A stretch of DNA of 64,000 bases from Terrimesophilobacter sp038243605 (GCA_038243605.1 JBBSQX010000004.1:62001-126000), one strand, 5' to 3'. Shown: positions 51,471 to 60,058, counted from the first letter of the stretch. Numbers and translations: made by a program. Notes: generated by a model from the letters alone, not told the origin.

Positions 51471-52339
51471 GCGGTCGCCCACTGCGTTCGGTGGTATCGC
51501 ACATTCTCGATGTCGAGAGTGTGATCTTTCCGGAAGGACAGATCCGCAATCACCTCGTCGTCGGTGGGTCGAGCGATGGTGAAGTCGTCCAGGATGACCA
51601 TGCCCCCAATATCCAACTGTGTGTGATGGTTCGGGCAAAGGCAGAGGAGGTTGTTCATCGCATCCGCGCCGAGGTGGGGTCGGCCAAGAGGCTTCACGTG
51701 GGCACCTTCGGAGTAGTAACGATTCCCAGTGCCAGGGATGGCCGTCTGACATATCTGGCAGTGGTGGTCGTAAAGCAGCTTGATGCCGCGAGACAGAGCC
51801 GTATCGCGGATTCGCCTTGAGACGACACTCGTCGCGAATGCTGGGTCGGGAACCGGATCCTCAGTAGTCCAGAGTTTGGCTTGTTCGGGAATGCGCTCCA
51901 ACCTGAATCGCAGGACGTTGTGGCCATTTTGGCCGGTGACCGTATCCCAATCAGTTACGAGAAACAGTCCCGCATATTGGTACCCCGAGGGCGGCGCGTA
52001 TGGATTGGATGGATGAGCGCCGCGAACAACACGAACGGGAAGACCTTCCACCATGCTGGTTAACAGTCCGGCATTTCCTGGCGCATCGACGGACTGATCA
52101 TGGGTTTGCTGAGTGGCACCTGGTTCGCGGCCGCCATGGCCGGCGTAGAAAAGGTAATCCCCGAAATCAACGTCATCGGTGTAGCCACCAGACACGACGA
52201 TCGAGTCGGCGCCCTCCTGCCGAGCGCCAGAAATGCCAGCCTGAAGTGGTCTGTGCACATGGGCGTCGTGAAGTTCACGACGATCAATAAACAGATCGCC
52301 AACCTTCACTCCATCGGGAGTGCCAAAGAATCTGGCCAC
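51467..52339 (-). CDS. SRA-HNH endonuclease, probable modification-dependent restriction enzyme
   Basis: A 290-aa protein with an N-terminal SRA/YDG domain (about 1-155; signature GGYTDDVDFGDYLFYAGHGG) and a C-terminal HNH nuclease (about 200-265; CQICQT, EGAHVKPLGRPHLGADAMNNLLCLCPNHH). SRA domains flip out and read 5-methyl- or hydroxymethylcytosine, so the enzyme should cut modified foreign DNA (type IV restriction). Start GTG 52339 follows GGAGG; an ATG at 52408 is possible but adds non-conserved residues. It is divergent from the ATPase operon and convergent with the NUDIX gene. Confidence 0.92.
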   Translation of the reverse strand: MARFFGTPDGVKVGDLFIDRRELHDAHVHRPLQAGISGARQEGADSIVVSGGYTDDVDFGDYLFYAGHGGREPGATQQTHDQSVDAPGNAGLLTSMVEGLPVRVVRGAHPSNPYAPPSGYQYAGLFLVTDWDTVTGQNGHNVLRFRLERIPEQAKLWTTEDPVPDPAFATSVVSRRIRDTALSRGIKLLYDHHCQICQTAIPGTGNRYYSEGAHVKPLGRPHLGADAMNNLLCLCPNHHTQLDIGGMVILDDFTIARPTDDEVIADLSFRKDHTLDIENVRYHRTQWATA

Positions 52340-52668
52340 GGTGCCTCCGAGCCCCAGGATAGCTTCTGACTCAGATTTAGGCTCTCCATTCGCAATGTCC
52401 TGCCACAAGTCAGGGAAGGTTCAACGAGGCCAAATCGCCGTTCTCATCTGGGCCGCAACAATCGATCCTGTAGTTCATCGAGGTCGGGCCTATAACGATG
52501 GCCTCGTTGTGACGCACTACTTGTTCAGATGCCCCGAACATCACACTCAGCGCTCTCGGTCACCAAACACAGGGCCGCGTGACGGCAGGGCCCAAATTGG
52601 CTATGATGCGAATACCTCGGGGGCGCATCCACTTCGAGTTTCCCTTTTAACCAGAGATCTCGAGACGC
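52340..52668. promoter_or_regulatory. Divergent promoter region of the defence island
   Basis: No gene is supported in this 329-base gap. CAACGAGGCCA (52422-52432) is repeated inverted as TGGCCTCGTTG (52499-52509). A probable promoter for the ATPase operon is GTGACG (52579-52584), a 17-base spacer and TATGAT (52602-52607). The ribosome-binding site before ATG 52669 is weak. Confidence 0.5.
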
Positions 52669-54669
52669 ATGATCAACTTCCCGGTGCTCAACCATGTTTC
52701 GGTCGATGACTACGGCCTCTTCCCAGGGACTGACGCTCGTGCAGGGCTAGTGGCGGACTTGACTTCGAAGCTGAGCGTTGTGGTTGGGGCAAACGGGCTT
52801 GGGAAGAGCACACTCCTCAGCATCGCGTTCCGGCTGCTTACCGGCCCTTGGGACATACCTGGTGCCTCCAACACAGGCGAACTTGGTTCTGCCCGACTAG
52901 ACCTTAAGCGGCTTCCCACCGCGCAGGCACGGGAGTTTGGACATCGGGTTTCTGATTCGGCACGAGATTCAGTCGCTAGGGCAGAGTTCACCCTCGGCGA
53001 CGTGAATTTTGTTGTGAGCCGATCATTGTTCGACCTGAGTCTGCGTGAGTGGTCGATAAATGAAGTGGTCCAATCAGGTAACGAAGCAGATTTTCAGCGG
53101 ATCATCGCCGAGCACTGCGGAGTGTGGTCGTTCGCCGACTGGATACTCGTGCTGCGCTACGTGACCTTCTACATGGACGATCGACAGGTACTGTTTTGGG
53201 ATCGTTCAGCCCAGAAGCAACTTTTGAGATCGCTGTTCTTATCGCCATCCGAAGCCAAACAATGGGTGGAGATGGAACGAAACGTTCTGCAGAGCGACAG
53301 TCGTTACCGTAACTTCCGCAACGTTCTGAACAGTGAGACAGCGCGCCTCACAGTCCAGATCGATCCGTCCTCGGAAACTCATTCCGAACTACGAGAGGAG
53401 CTCTCCGCGTTACTCCTTTCCGAGGACAATGATCTTCCCTCACAGGAGAACGCGCTGCGTGAACTCGCCGATCTCGAGGAGAGTCGAGCAAACAAGAATT
53501 TGGAACGACTCCGCGCTAGACAAAAGCTGGACGAGTTATCGCGAGCGTATGAGCATGCGAAACTCATCAACTTGTCCGCAAAATTTCCTGACAACGCAAC
53601 GTCTGCTCTCTTTATTTGGAATCAAATATTGGCAGACACTCGCTGCATGCTCTGCGGAAGCGAGGTGCCAGAATTTCGCAAAGAGGTGGAGGAACGAATA
53701 GAAGCTCATCGTTGCTCCGTCTGCAACAGTGAAGTGGACGCCGCGGAGCCATCAGAATCTCCAGAAGCTATTGAGCTTTCCCGGGAGCGTTCATCGCGCA
53801 CCTGGGATGAGTTCGCGTCGCAGCAAGCGTTGTTGGCCGGCCTTGAGCATGATCTCGAATCTATTGAGAGTGAGCTTGAGAAGTTTCGAGCTGCCGCGGC
53901 CACGCGCGAGGTGGCGCGAACTGTGCGCGAACAACGAATTGGCGCTCTCCGTGCTCAGTTGCCAGCAGACGCGGAAGGCTACTTCAAGGACCGCTCAAAT
54001 CTCGCCTCAATGAAGGCGCGGATGGAAGAGATGTCCGACGAACTACGCGTGTCAGCAACTGAGTTTGAGGAGTATGTCTCGCAAAAGTCACAATCGATCC
54101 TTCAAAGTGCGGATCTGATTAAAGCTAGTTTTGACCGATATGCTTCCCTCTTCTTGCTCGGCGATGGTGAGCTCAGCTGGACTCCACGCGAGGAACAGCT
54201 TGGCCAAAGTTCTTACAAGATCAAATTCCCGGCGTATGAACTCCAGCTTGGAAAAAGCGACACCGGCTCCGTGTCCATTCGTTCAGGAGCGGGGGACGTT
54301 TCGGAGAGTCAAAAGGAGTTCATCGACTTAGCATTCCGAATGGCGCTGATCGAGACCGCGGGAAATCAGCAGGGTGCGTCCCTGATAATCGACACACCCG
54401 AGTCCTCACTCGACTCTGTATTTTCGGATCGTGCTGCGACGGTGCTGGCCGACTACGCGACTTCCGCAGATAATCGGTTGGTTGTCGCATCGAACCTTAC
54501 GGATGGCAGGTTGGTTCCGATGTTAGTTCGCGCGGTGAAGGCGGCAGACGCACCTTGGCAGTTGATCAATCTGTTTGAGATTGCCAGGCCGACAGTTGCA
54601 ATTAGAGAACTCGGCGAGGCTTACAAGAATGCATATCAGCGACTTCTTACAAATATTGACGAGGGCTAG
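52669..54669 (+). CDS. SMC/Rad50-like ATPase of a three-component defence operon
   Basis: A 666-aa ABC-type ATPase without membrane segments. Walker A is GANGLGKST (40-48). Charged coiled-coil stretches run about 235-300 and 365-475 on both sides of two CxxC motifs (Cys326/329 and Cys349/352), a hinge like a zinc hook or finger. The signature helix is VSESQKEFIDLAF (544-556) and Walker B SLIIDTPESSLD (571-582) with catalytic Glu578. It resembles LmuB and other ABC-three-component ATPases that sense DNA and switch on an effector. Gene 2 follows eight bases later. Base composition is less GC-rich than in the flanking housekeeping genes, suggesting transfer. Confidence 0.85.
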   Translation: MINFPVLNHVSVDDYGLFPGTDARAGLVADLTSKLSVVVGANGLGKSTLLSIAFRLLTGPWDIPGASNTGELGSARLDLKRLPTAQAREFGHRVSDSARDSVARAEFTLGDVNFVVSRSLFDLSLREWSINEVVQSGNEADFQRIIAEHCGVWSFADWILVLRYVTFYMDDRQVLFWDRSAQKQLLRSLFLSPSEAKQWVEMERNVLQSDSRYRNFRNVLNSETARLTVQIDPSSETHSELREELSALLLSEDNDLPSQENALRELADLEESRANKNLERLRARQKLDELSRAYEHAKLINLSAKFPDNATSALFIWNQILADTRCMLCGSEVPEFRKEVEERIEAHRCSVCNSEVDAAEPSESPEAIELSRERSSRTWDEFASQQALLAGLEHDLESIESELEKFRAAAATREVARTVREQRIGALRAQLPADAEGYFKDRSNLASMKARMEEMSDELRVSATEFEEYVSQKSQSILQSADLIKASFDRYASLFLLGDGELSWTPREEQLGQSSYKIKFPAYELQLGKSDTGSVSIRSGAGDVSESQKEFIDLAFRMALIETAGNQQGASLIIDTPESSLDSVFSDRAATVLADYATSADNRLVVASNLTDGRLVPMLVRAVKAADAPWQLINLFEIARPTVAIRELGEAYKNAYQRLLTNIDEG

Positions 54670-54677
54670 GGCGACGA

Positions 54678-55328
54678 ATGCGCGCTGATGACCACGAATT
54701 CTCGCTCCCTCGGCAACTGCGCCTTCTCACAATTCTGGATGGAGCGGAACGAGCCGGGATTGCTCCGCTGGAGGCAAGACAGATTCACCTGATCGCATAT
54801 CTTACTAATGCGCTGGCGCCCGTGTGGAATTTGGAACCGTTGACTAGCGAGCTGCTGAAGCTGTACGGTGCACCTTATGACGCGGGCTTGCAGCAGGATA
54901 TTGACAGGCTCGTTTTTAGTGGATTGGTGCTCTGCAGTGATCTCAGCTATTACCAAGACGAGTCGCTGAAGTGGCGAGTTAGCGCGCTGTACGAGCTCAA
55001 TCGTCCGATCGCGGACGCTCTTCTCCAAGAGCTGCGTTACCTTCCGGATGAGCAAACCACGGCAGATGTTGCGGCCGAGATCTGCTTGGCAATTTCCGCG
55101 CTTCCGCCCGAGGCCGTCGAGCGATCACTGGGACTTGACGCTGCATATTCCAGCGGAGAGTCGAGCGTCGGCTCACTATTAAACCTCTACGACGACAACC
55201 GAACGAATAGGAGCTCGTCTGCGGCCAACTTGTTTGGATCACTCGCACCGGAAGGCACATCCTTTAGTCCAACCGAACGCGTGAACTTGTATATCAGGCA
55301 CCTGTATCGAATGAGCGAAAGTGCCTGA
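54678..55328 (+). CDS. Middle component of the three-component defence operon, helical protein
   Basis: A 216-aa protein without a domain I can name with certainty. The N-terminal 125 residues look like a winged-helix module (LDGAERAGIAPLEARQIHLIAYLTNALAPVW, then IDRLVFSGLVLCSDLSYYQDESLKWRVSALYEL), the kind of small adaptor encoded between the ATPase and effector in ABC-three-component and Lamassu systems. The Ser/Asn-rich C-terminal part is probably flexible. ATG is eight bases after the ATPase and the stop overlaps the nuclease start by eight bases. Confidence 0.65.
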   Translation: MRADDHEFSLPRQLRLLTILDGAERAGIAPLEARQIHLIAYLTNALAPVWNLEPLTSELLKLYGAPYDAGLQQDIDRLVFSGLVLCSDLSYYQDESLKWRVSALYELNRPIADALLQELRYLPDEQTTADVAAEICLAISALPPEAVERSLGLDAAYSSGESSVGSLLNLYDDNRTNRSSSAANLFGSLAPEGTSFSPTERVNLYIRHLYRMSESA

Positions 55329-56388
55329 TTCCATTGCGCAGATCTGGGACGCCCGGTCCCTTCGAGAGACGGTCGACCTTTTCCAGGGCGCCGGTGCCGA
55401 TTCGGAAATTACATCCGAGGTCAGATTTTTGCGCGCGTCGGCGCGACTGCTTAACAAGCGAAGAAGTAGGTCCGAAAGCAGCAACGACCCTGAGCGACTC
55501 GCCGTGATACTTCTCACCACACCCAAGAAGGGTGACCCATTTCTCCAGCCTTTCAGCCTAGAGCCAATGCTTGATCAAGGGGTCGTTCCATTGAACGGGC
55601 GCTTGTGGTTGACAAATGAAGGGGCCAATTTCGGTCACTATTTAGATCACGACCTGGCAGGCGCCGACATCTTCAGCTGGGTCGTCGATGAGCTTGGGCT
55701 AGGCGACACAACCGCGATCGTGTTCGATCCAAATGTGGATGGAGGTGAACTTCGCTATTATGTCGACGGCCTGTCCGATCTGGCAAAGGTAAGAAGCTAC
55801 CCGATTGCATACATAGATCCTGTTACTTACGACGACGCACGGCGTGTGATTGATCTTGTCTATTCGGAAGCTTTGGCAAGTCCGCAACATCAGGTAAACC
55901 ACGTTTCAACGTGGAGGAAGGCGGCCAGCTATTGGGCGAACGATAACGCGGAGGGAGTAATCCAAAGCCACATTCGGGTCGCACTAAAGTTTGCCTTTTT
56001 ATTTTGCGAGGTCAGCAAAGAAGGCCCGATTGCAAGCGGAAGATTCGACTTGACTATTACCCACTTAGATCAAGCCACTCGGGCGACTAACTGTTATGGA
56101 GTCATCGAACTCAAGGTCTTGAAGACTTTCGGGTCCACGGGGAACGTCTACTCGGACTCTGATAACCGCACCGCAGTTGCCGATGGCCTTTTACAGGCAC
56201 ACTCGTATAGAGACGATATTCCGGCGGCTTGGGCCGCCCTCTGCTGTTTTGATATGCGTCGGGAGGATGATCCGTCTGAGAGCTGCTTCGACCAGATCAA
56301 GGACGAGGCAAGCGAGAAGAATGTCGAACTCGGGCGATGGCGATTATTCGCGTCCGCGAAGTCATTCAGGGAAGCTAGAGCTTCCTAA
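55321..56388 (+). CDS. PD-(D/E)XK nuclease effector with RecB/Cas4-like motifs
   Basis: A 355-aa protein. The C-terminal half has a restriction-type nuclease core: Asp243 in SGRFDLTI, Glu263 and Lys265 in VIELKVLK, and a QxxxY motif (Gln292 to Tyr296 in LLQAHSYRDD), the order found in RecB and Cas4 nucleases. The N-terminal 200 residues match nothing I know and may bind the partners or DNA. GTG start overlaps the middle-component stop. Its 3' end overlaps the convergent methyltransferase gene by 14 bases. It is the likely DNA-cutting effector. Confidence 0.75.
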   Translation: MPDSIAQIWDARSLRETVDLFQGAGADSEITSEVRFLRASARLLNKRRSRSESSNDPERLAVILLTTPKKGDPFLQPFSLEPMLDQGVVPLNGRLWLTNEGANFGHYLDHDLAGADIFSWVVDELGLGDTTAIVFDPNVDGGELRYYVDGLSDLAKVRSYPIAYIDPVTYDDARRVIDLVYSEALASPQHQVNHVSTWRKAASYWANDNAEGVIQSHIRVALKFAFLFCEVSKEGPIASGRFDLTITHLDQATRATNCYGVIELKVLKTFGSTGNVYSDSDNRTAVADGLLQAHSYRDDIPAAWAALCCFDMRREDDPSESCFDQIKDEASEKNVELGRWRLFASAKSFREARAS

Positions 56389-57640
56389 GTACGAGGAGCG
56401 ATTCAGACAGTTCGCGGCGCCCACCTTGCTGGGGTGAAGATCTCATCGATCGAAAGGGACGTATTTCCGCGACCTCAAGACCATGTTGCGGGACAAGTTC
56501 CGCGAGGATTTCAGCAACAGCGATAGTGGTGTCAACGTATCTGCTATCGCCAACAACCATCCACAGCTGTCCATGGTCGCGCAAAGTGCTGGAAGAGGAT
56601 GCAATAACTTGGTTGAGATCTGAGAAATAGCCTTGCACCATCTCTGGAATCCTCTGATCCCACAATTCGTCTCGCGCGGCTATAAGACTTTCGATTGCGT
56701 CCTCGAGAAGGTTTGATCCTGTTGGATGGACGTCGAACTCGCGTTTAACCTGCACATGCGATGAGAGGGTGCTAAGGCGGAGTGCGCGATTGTCTTCCCA
56801 CCCATTCAAATAGCCGAGCATCCAAAGCTCAATGTTGTAAACATCGGTGTAGTCGAAAGAATTTGGGTAGGGCGGGGAAAATATTACAAGATCGCTGCCG
56901 CGACCACCAAAGTCGATACTTCTACTATCTCCAACAAGCACTTCAAAATCACTGCATGCGCGATCGTTAAAACGTGCCAAGTCTCCAAGTGCGGATTGAA
57001 TATGCGAGGCAAAAGCGCCCATCAGCGCGCCGCGAGTGTGTCTTAAGTTTTGCCAGTTCTTACGGTACCGCCGCCCTTTGCCGCTCACTCTCGCATTGCT
57101 GAAATCAAGAAGTATGCCCGATAGAAGGACGCGGAAAAATCGACTGTTGTCGTTGGAGTCAATACGATCGAGCCCTTCGAGTAGGTCGAACACAGTGCTC
57201 GCGATGACCTTGCTGAAGAGATAGCGATCTTTTATGCCGGGTTCCACGAAAGTAGGCGGAAGGAATCGCGCCTTGGTGAGCGAATTCCGTTCCGTTGACG
57301 CGAACTCCATAAGCTCGGCGAAGTCTCGATTCAGCGAACTTAGGTCGTACCGGGTGAGCTTTGCGCTTATGACATCCGCCAAGAAGGGATTCACCTCGAC
57401 GGTGAGCGGTCGGACTCCCAAGAATTGGGCCGCTAGCGACGAGGTGCCGGATCCTCCAAAGGGATCCAAAATCGTGCGAACCGGTCGTTCGCTAGCTTCT
57501 AACGCCTGGGCAATAAGTTCGGGAGCGAACGCCTCTTTAAACGGCTTCCATCCCTGAAAGGGGATGGAAGCAGAACCGGAATTAGTGCCGATTGTCGCGA
57601 GGTCACGACTGCCGGTCCACTCAAGAAAGGTAGTGCCCAT
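56375..57640 (-). CDS. DNA methyltransferase with DPFxGSGT and SPPY motifs
   Basis: A 421-aa SAM-dependent amino-methyltransferase. Motif I (SAM binding) is ILDPFGGSGTSSLAA (about 58-70) and catalytic motif IV is FSPPYPNSFDYTDVYN (254-269). SPPY is typical of N4-cytosine enzymes, though N6-adenine is not excluded. The order motif I then IV with 190 residues between them, perhaps holding target recognition, is unusual but known. ATG 57640 follows GAAGGG. It runs tail to tail with the nuclease gene, which suggests that it protects host DNA from that nuclease (inference). Confidence 0.87.
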   Translation of the reverse strand: MGTTFLEWTGSRDLATIGTNSGSASIPFQGWKPFKEAFAPELIAQALEASERPVRTILDPFGGSGTSSLAAQFLGVRPLTVEVNPFLADVISAKLTRYDLSSLNRDFAELMEFASTERNSLTKARFLPPTFVEPGIKDRYLFSKVIASTVFDLLEGLDRIDSNDNSRFFRVLLSGILLDFSNARVSGKGRRYRKNWQNLRHTRGALMGAFASHIQSALGDLARFNDRACSDFEVLVGDSRSIDFGGRGSDLVIFSPPYPNSFDYTDVYNIELWMLGYLNGWEDNRALRLSTLSSHVQVKREFDVHPTGSNLLEDAIESLIAARDELWDQRIPEMVQGYFSDLNQVIASSSSTLRDHGQLWMVVGDSRYVDTTIAVAEILAELVPQHGLEVAEIRPFRSMRSSPQQGGRRELSESLLVLRKL

Positions 57641-57981
57641 CGAGGTCCCTTCTTTACGATTATCCTGTGCCGCGAGAACTGCACTAAGGCTGTCATGATA
57701 CCGGTAGTGAGATGCCCGCTGACACGCTGACAGCGGCGTCTACTTGCCTCTATTGAAACTATCGCTAGCCACTGCGCCCGGCGACCCGGCTATCGAGGTT
57801 ACCGACTTTCTGCCGTGTATTCCATCTTCACGAAAACGGCCCACTAGTCATGTGATTACCTGGCGTAGTTGGGAAAATCAGCAAAGGACTGGAGTTGAGT
57901 ACGACCTGAGTTCGAAGTAAAAATTTCCATTCATCGCTGGCGGAACCTAGGCGGCACACACCGTCCGGAATGCGAGGGACA
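57641..57981. other. Intergenic region right of the methyltransferase
   Basis: This 341-base stretch shows no gene with family similarity, no tRNA and no clear repeat. It should hold the leftward methyltransferase promoter. It borders decayed sequence and is probably part of the island junction. Confidence 0.4.
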
Positions 57982-58290
57982 TCAAACGTAATACGGCATC
58001 CCGACAAAGTAGAGGCCGGGCATGCTCGCCACGATACAGCGCGGGGAGTCCGGCAGGCCGTGCTCATCGAGAGGCAGGCCGACGACCCAGTCCGGGCCGG
58101 TAACCGGTCGCCCAGATCACGGTGGTGGGTTGCGGAACAGCCGAGTCCGAAGCCACTGGCACACCGCCCTCGACGCCTGTCAGGCGCGGCAACAACGTCA
58201 CACCGGCTGCCTCCACGTGCTTCATCGAGATCCGAATGAGCGGCGCCCCCCGCGAAAGAAATTTCGGTGCCACCTTGGGGCCGATCAACC
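57982..58290 (-). pseudogene. Remnant of a flavin-dependent oxidoreductase (CzcO-like)
   Basis: The minus strand reads TVIWATGYRPGL in one frame, then, after a frameshift near 58075, GLPLDEHGLPDSPR and VASMPGLYFVGMPYYV in another, ending in a stop at 57982-57984. ATGYRP and GLYFVG are consecutive motifs of FAD/NAD(P)-binding monooxygenase-like proteins. The N-terminal two thirds are absent and the end is truncated. It is a degraded relic at the island edge. Confidence 0.75.
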
Positions 58291-58310
58291 CCCATGATTC
58301 CCGTATACCA

Positions 58311-58328
58311 TTGCTATACGTATGGCAA
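58311..58328. promoter_or_regulatory. Palindromic operator upstream of higBA
   Basis: TTGCTATACGTATGGCAA is a palindrome with one mismatched pair, with more CTATAC half-sites on either side (58303-58340). It lies 18 bases before the toxin start, the normal place for HigA autoregulation. Confidence 0.65.
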
Positions 58329-58346
58329 CGCTATACGCTAGCAGGC

Positions 58347-58640
58347 GTGATCAAGTCGTTTCGACAAAAGGGCCTCGAGACGTTCTTTGTCACGGGGAAG
58401 AAGACGGGCATCTGGCCGGATCACGCCACAAAACTACAAAGACAACTCGCCGTACTGGACAATGCGCGAACTCTTCAGGACCTACCGCAGTCGTAGAAGC
58501 CGCATCCGCTTTCTGGTTCCACCGCCGCTGGACGGGACGTGGCCGGGCATTACGCGATTTGGGCGAGCGGCAACTGGCGGCTGACGTTCGTCTTCGAAGC
58601 AACAGATGTTCACCTACTCGACTATCTCGACTACCACTAG
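58347..58640 (+). pseudogene. higB: HigB-type RelE-family toxin interrupted by an in-frame TAG
   Basis: From GTG 58347 the frame reads IKSFRQKGLETFFVTGKKTG, the HigB opening, to a TAG at 58494-58496 (codon 50). The same frame then continues with KPHPLSGS, GHYAIWASGNWRLTFVFE and ends LLDYLDYH at 58640, the normal HigB end. Total length of 97 codons is standard. Only the single amber codon breaks the gene, so it is a fresh nonsense mutation, a sequencing error or a readthrough product. The intact antitoxin gene follows 15 bases later. Confidence 0.85.
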
Positions 58641-58655
58641 AAAGGGGCAACTACC

Positions 58656-58928
58656 GTGAGCATGCACAATCCTCCCCACCCGGGGCTCCTACTCGACGAC
58701 TACCTGGAAGAGACCAGCATTGCCGAAGCCGCTCGCCGCCTCGGTGTCACACGAGCGACACTGTCGCGCATCCGCAACGGCCACTCGTCGATCAGCGCGG
58801 ATATGGCAGTGCGTCTCGGCCTCCTGTTCGGCACCAGTCCGGAACTCTGGCTCGGGATGCAGACCAGCTACGACCTGTGGGTCGAACGGCAGAAGCCGCC
58901 GCCCAAGGTGATGGCTATCGCGAGCTGA
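58656..58928 (+). CDS. higA: HigA-type antitoxin
   Basis: A 90-aa XRE-fold antitoxin: HPGLLLDDYLEETSIAEAARRLGVTRATLSRIRNGHSSISADMAVRLGLLFGTSPELWLGMQTSYDLW. This is the full HigA/VapI pattern. The start is GTG at 58656 after AAAGGGG; ATG two codons later is an alternative. It is complete although its toxin is interrupted, as expected when toxin loss is tolerated but antitoxin loss is not. Confidence 0.93.
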   Translation: MSMHNPPHPGLLLDDYLEETSIAEAARRLGVTRATLSRIRNGHSSISADMAVRLGLLFGTSPELWLGMQTSYDLWVERQKPPPKVMAIAS

Positions 58929-59064
58929 GCGACAGCCATCCCAACAGGTACCGGGATTTCATCTCGCGCTGCTAAAGATGCACTCTCGCCGGTCCGTGAC
59001 GACACCGACCTCACCGAACTCAATCCGTGGAATAGCAGGCTCATTCTGCGGCCCCACAAATTCG

Positions 59065-59979
59065 TCACGCAGGTGATTCGGGCGCGTCGAGCGCAGTAAT
59101 TTCGGTATCGGCCAGAGGCGCCGCTTCGGGCTTGGGGTCAGGCTCAATAGCGTGTTGCGACGCGGCGTCAGGCTTCGCTTCAGGCTCTGGCTCAACCACC
59201 TTCGCCCGCCGCTTCTCCTCCGGCAAATGCACCTGATACACGACCACGGGAATCAGGATGAGCGATCGCAGGTCGAACACGGCGTGCACGATGATGGGCC
59301 ACACAATGTTGCCGGTGGCGAGGAAGATGGCCATCAGGATCACGCCGATCAGAAAGCTGCCGATCACCCCGGCGACACCCTGGTAGGCGTGCAGTAGGCC
59401 AAAAATGAGCAGGCTCACGATGATGGCGATCAGCGCGTTGTCGAACACCGCGTAGATGAGCACGGGCATGGCGAGGCGAAACATGAGTTCTTCGACGACA
59501 CCGGCGTTGATCGACAGTGCCCAACCGAATTTCAGCTCCGCGCGGTTGCGGGGGAGCAAGGCGTGGATGTCCCCAATCGTTGGCACCTCTGTGGCATTGC
59601 GCCCCAAAAACACGAGAGCGAGGGGCGCCGCGACAAGACCGATCGCACCGCCCACGATGAGCCCGGATGCCAGATCGCTTGATACGAGAAGGTTGCGGAA
59701 GGCGACCATCGGCGGCGACGCTTCAATTTGGGTCAGCATCCCCGGAATGAACTGCCACACCAGAATGAGCACAACGAGTGAGGATCCGCCGAACCAGCCG
59801 AGCGACTCGAGCACCCATTTGCGAAACATGGCCTGCCGGCGCTCGGTCGACTGATACCTCTTAAAGCGCTGGTACTCGCGCCGATCTTTGCGCACCGCAC
59901 GCCACGTGAGCAGCGCGAGGAGTGCCACAAGTAGAGCGGCGAGAACCCACGGGGCGTAAGCGGCATCGACGGGAATCAC
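59065..59979 (-). CDS. CPBP family intramembrane metalloprotease
   Basis: A 304-aa membrane protein with about eight hydrophobic helices. The CPBP/Abi motifs are present: EELMFRLAMP (Glu-Glu with Arg), FGLLHAYQG and HAVFDLRS, giving two His ligands and the Glu pair of the Rce1-type active site. The C-terminal 60 residues are a charged, Pro/Glu-rich cytoplasmic tail. I chose GTG 59979, seven bases after AAAGGA. Substrate unknown; bacterial members often serve in bacteriocin immunity or protein maturation. Confidence 0.9.
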   Translation of the reverse strand: MIPVDAAYAPWVLAALLVALLALLTWRAVRKDRREYQRFKRYQSTERRQAMFRKWVLESLGWFGGSSLVVLILVWQFIPGMLTQIEASPPMVAFRNLLVSSDLASGLIVGGAIGLVAAPLALVFLGRNATEVPTIGDIHALLPRNRAELKFGWALSINAGVVEELMFRLAMPVLIYAVFDNALIAIIVSLLIFGLLHAYQGVAGVIGSFLIGVILMAIFLATGNIVWPIIVHAVFDLRSLILIPVVVYQVHLPEEKRRAKVVEPEPEAKPDAASQHAIEPDPKPEAAPLADTEITALDAPESPA

Positions 59980-60058
59980 CAACCCATCCTTTCAGCAACG
60001 TGCTCCGCAAGCTGGGAGCTCGCCGACATCCTCACCCACGCGAACGGACAACTGGACA

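Noticed and set aside
52320..52709. Plus-strand frame in the defence promoter region, considered as a small regulator
   Set aside because: No domain, Arg/Pro/Ser-rich composition, and it overlaps the start of both the ATPase and the SRA-HNH gene.
57828..58295. Minus-strand frame of 155 codons right of the methyltransferase
   Set aside because: It is a third frame over the decayed oxidoreductase; family motifs appear in the other two frames only.
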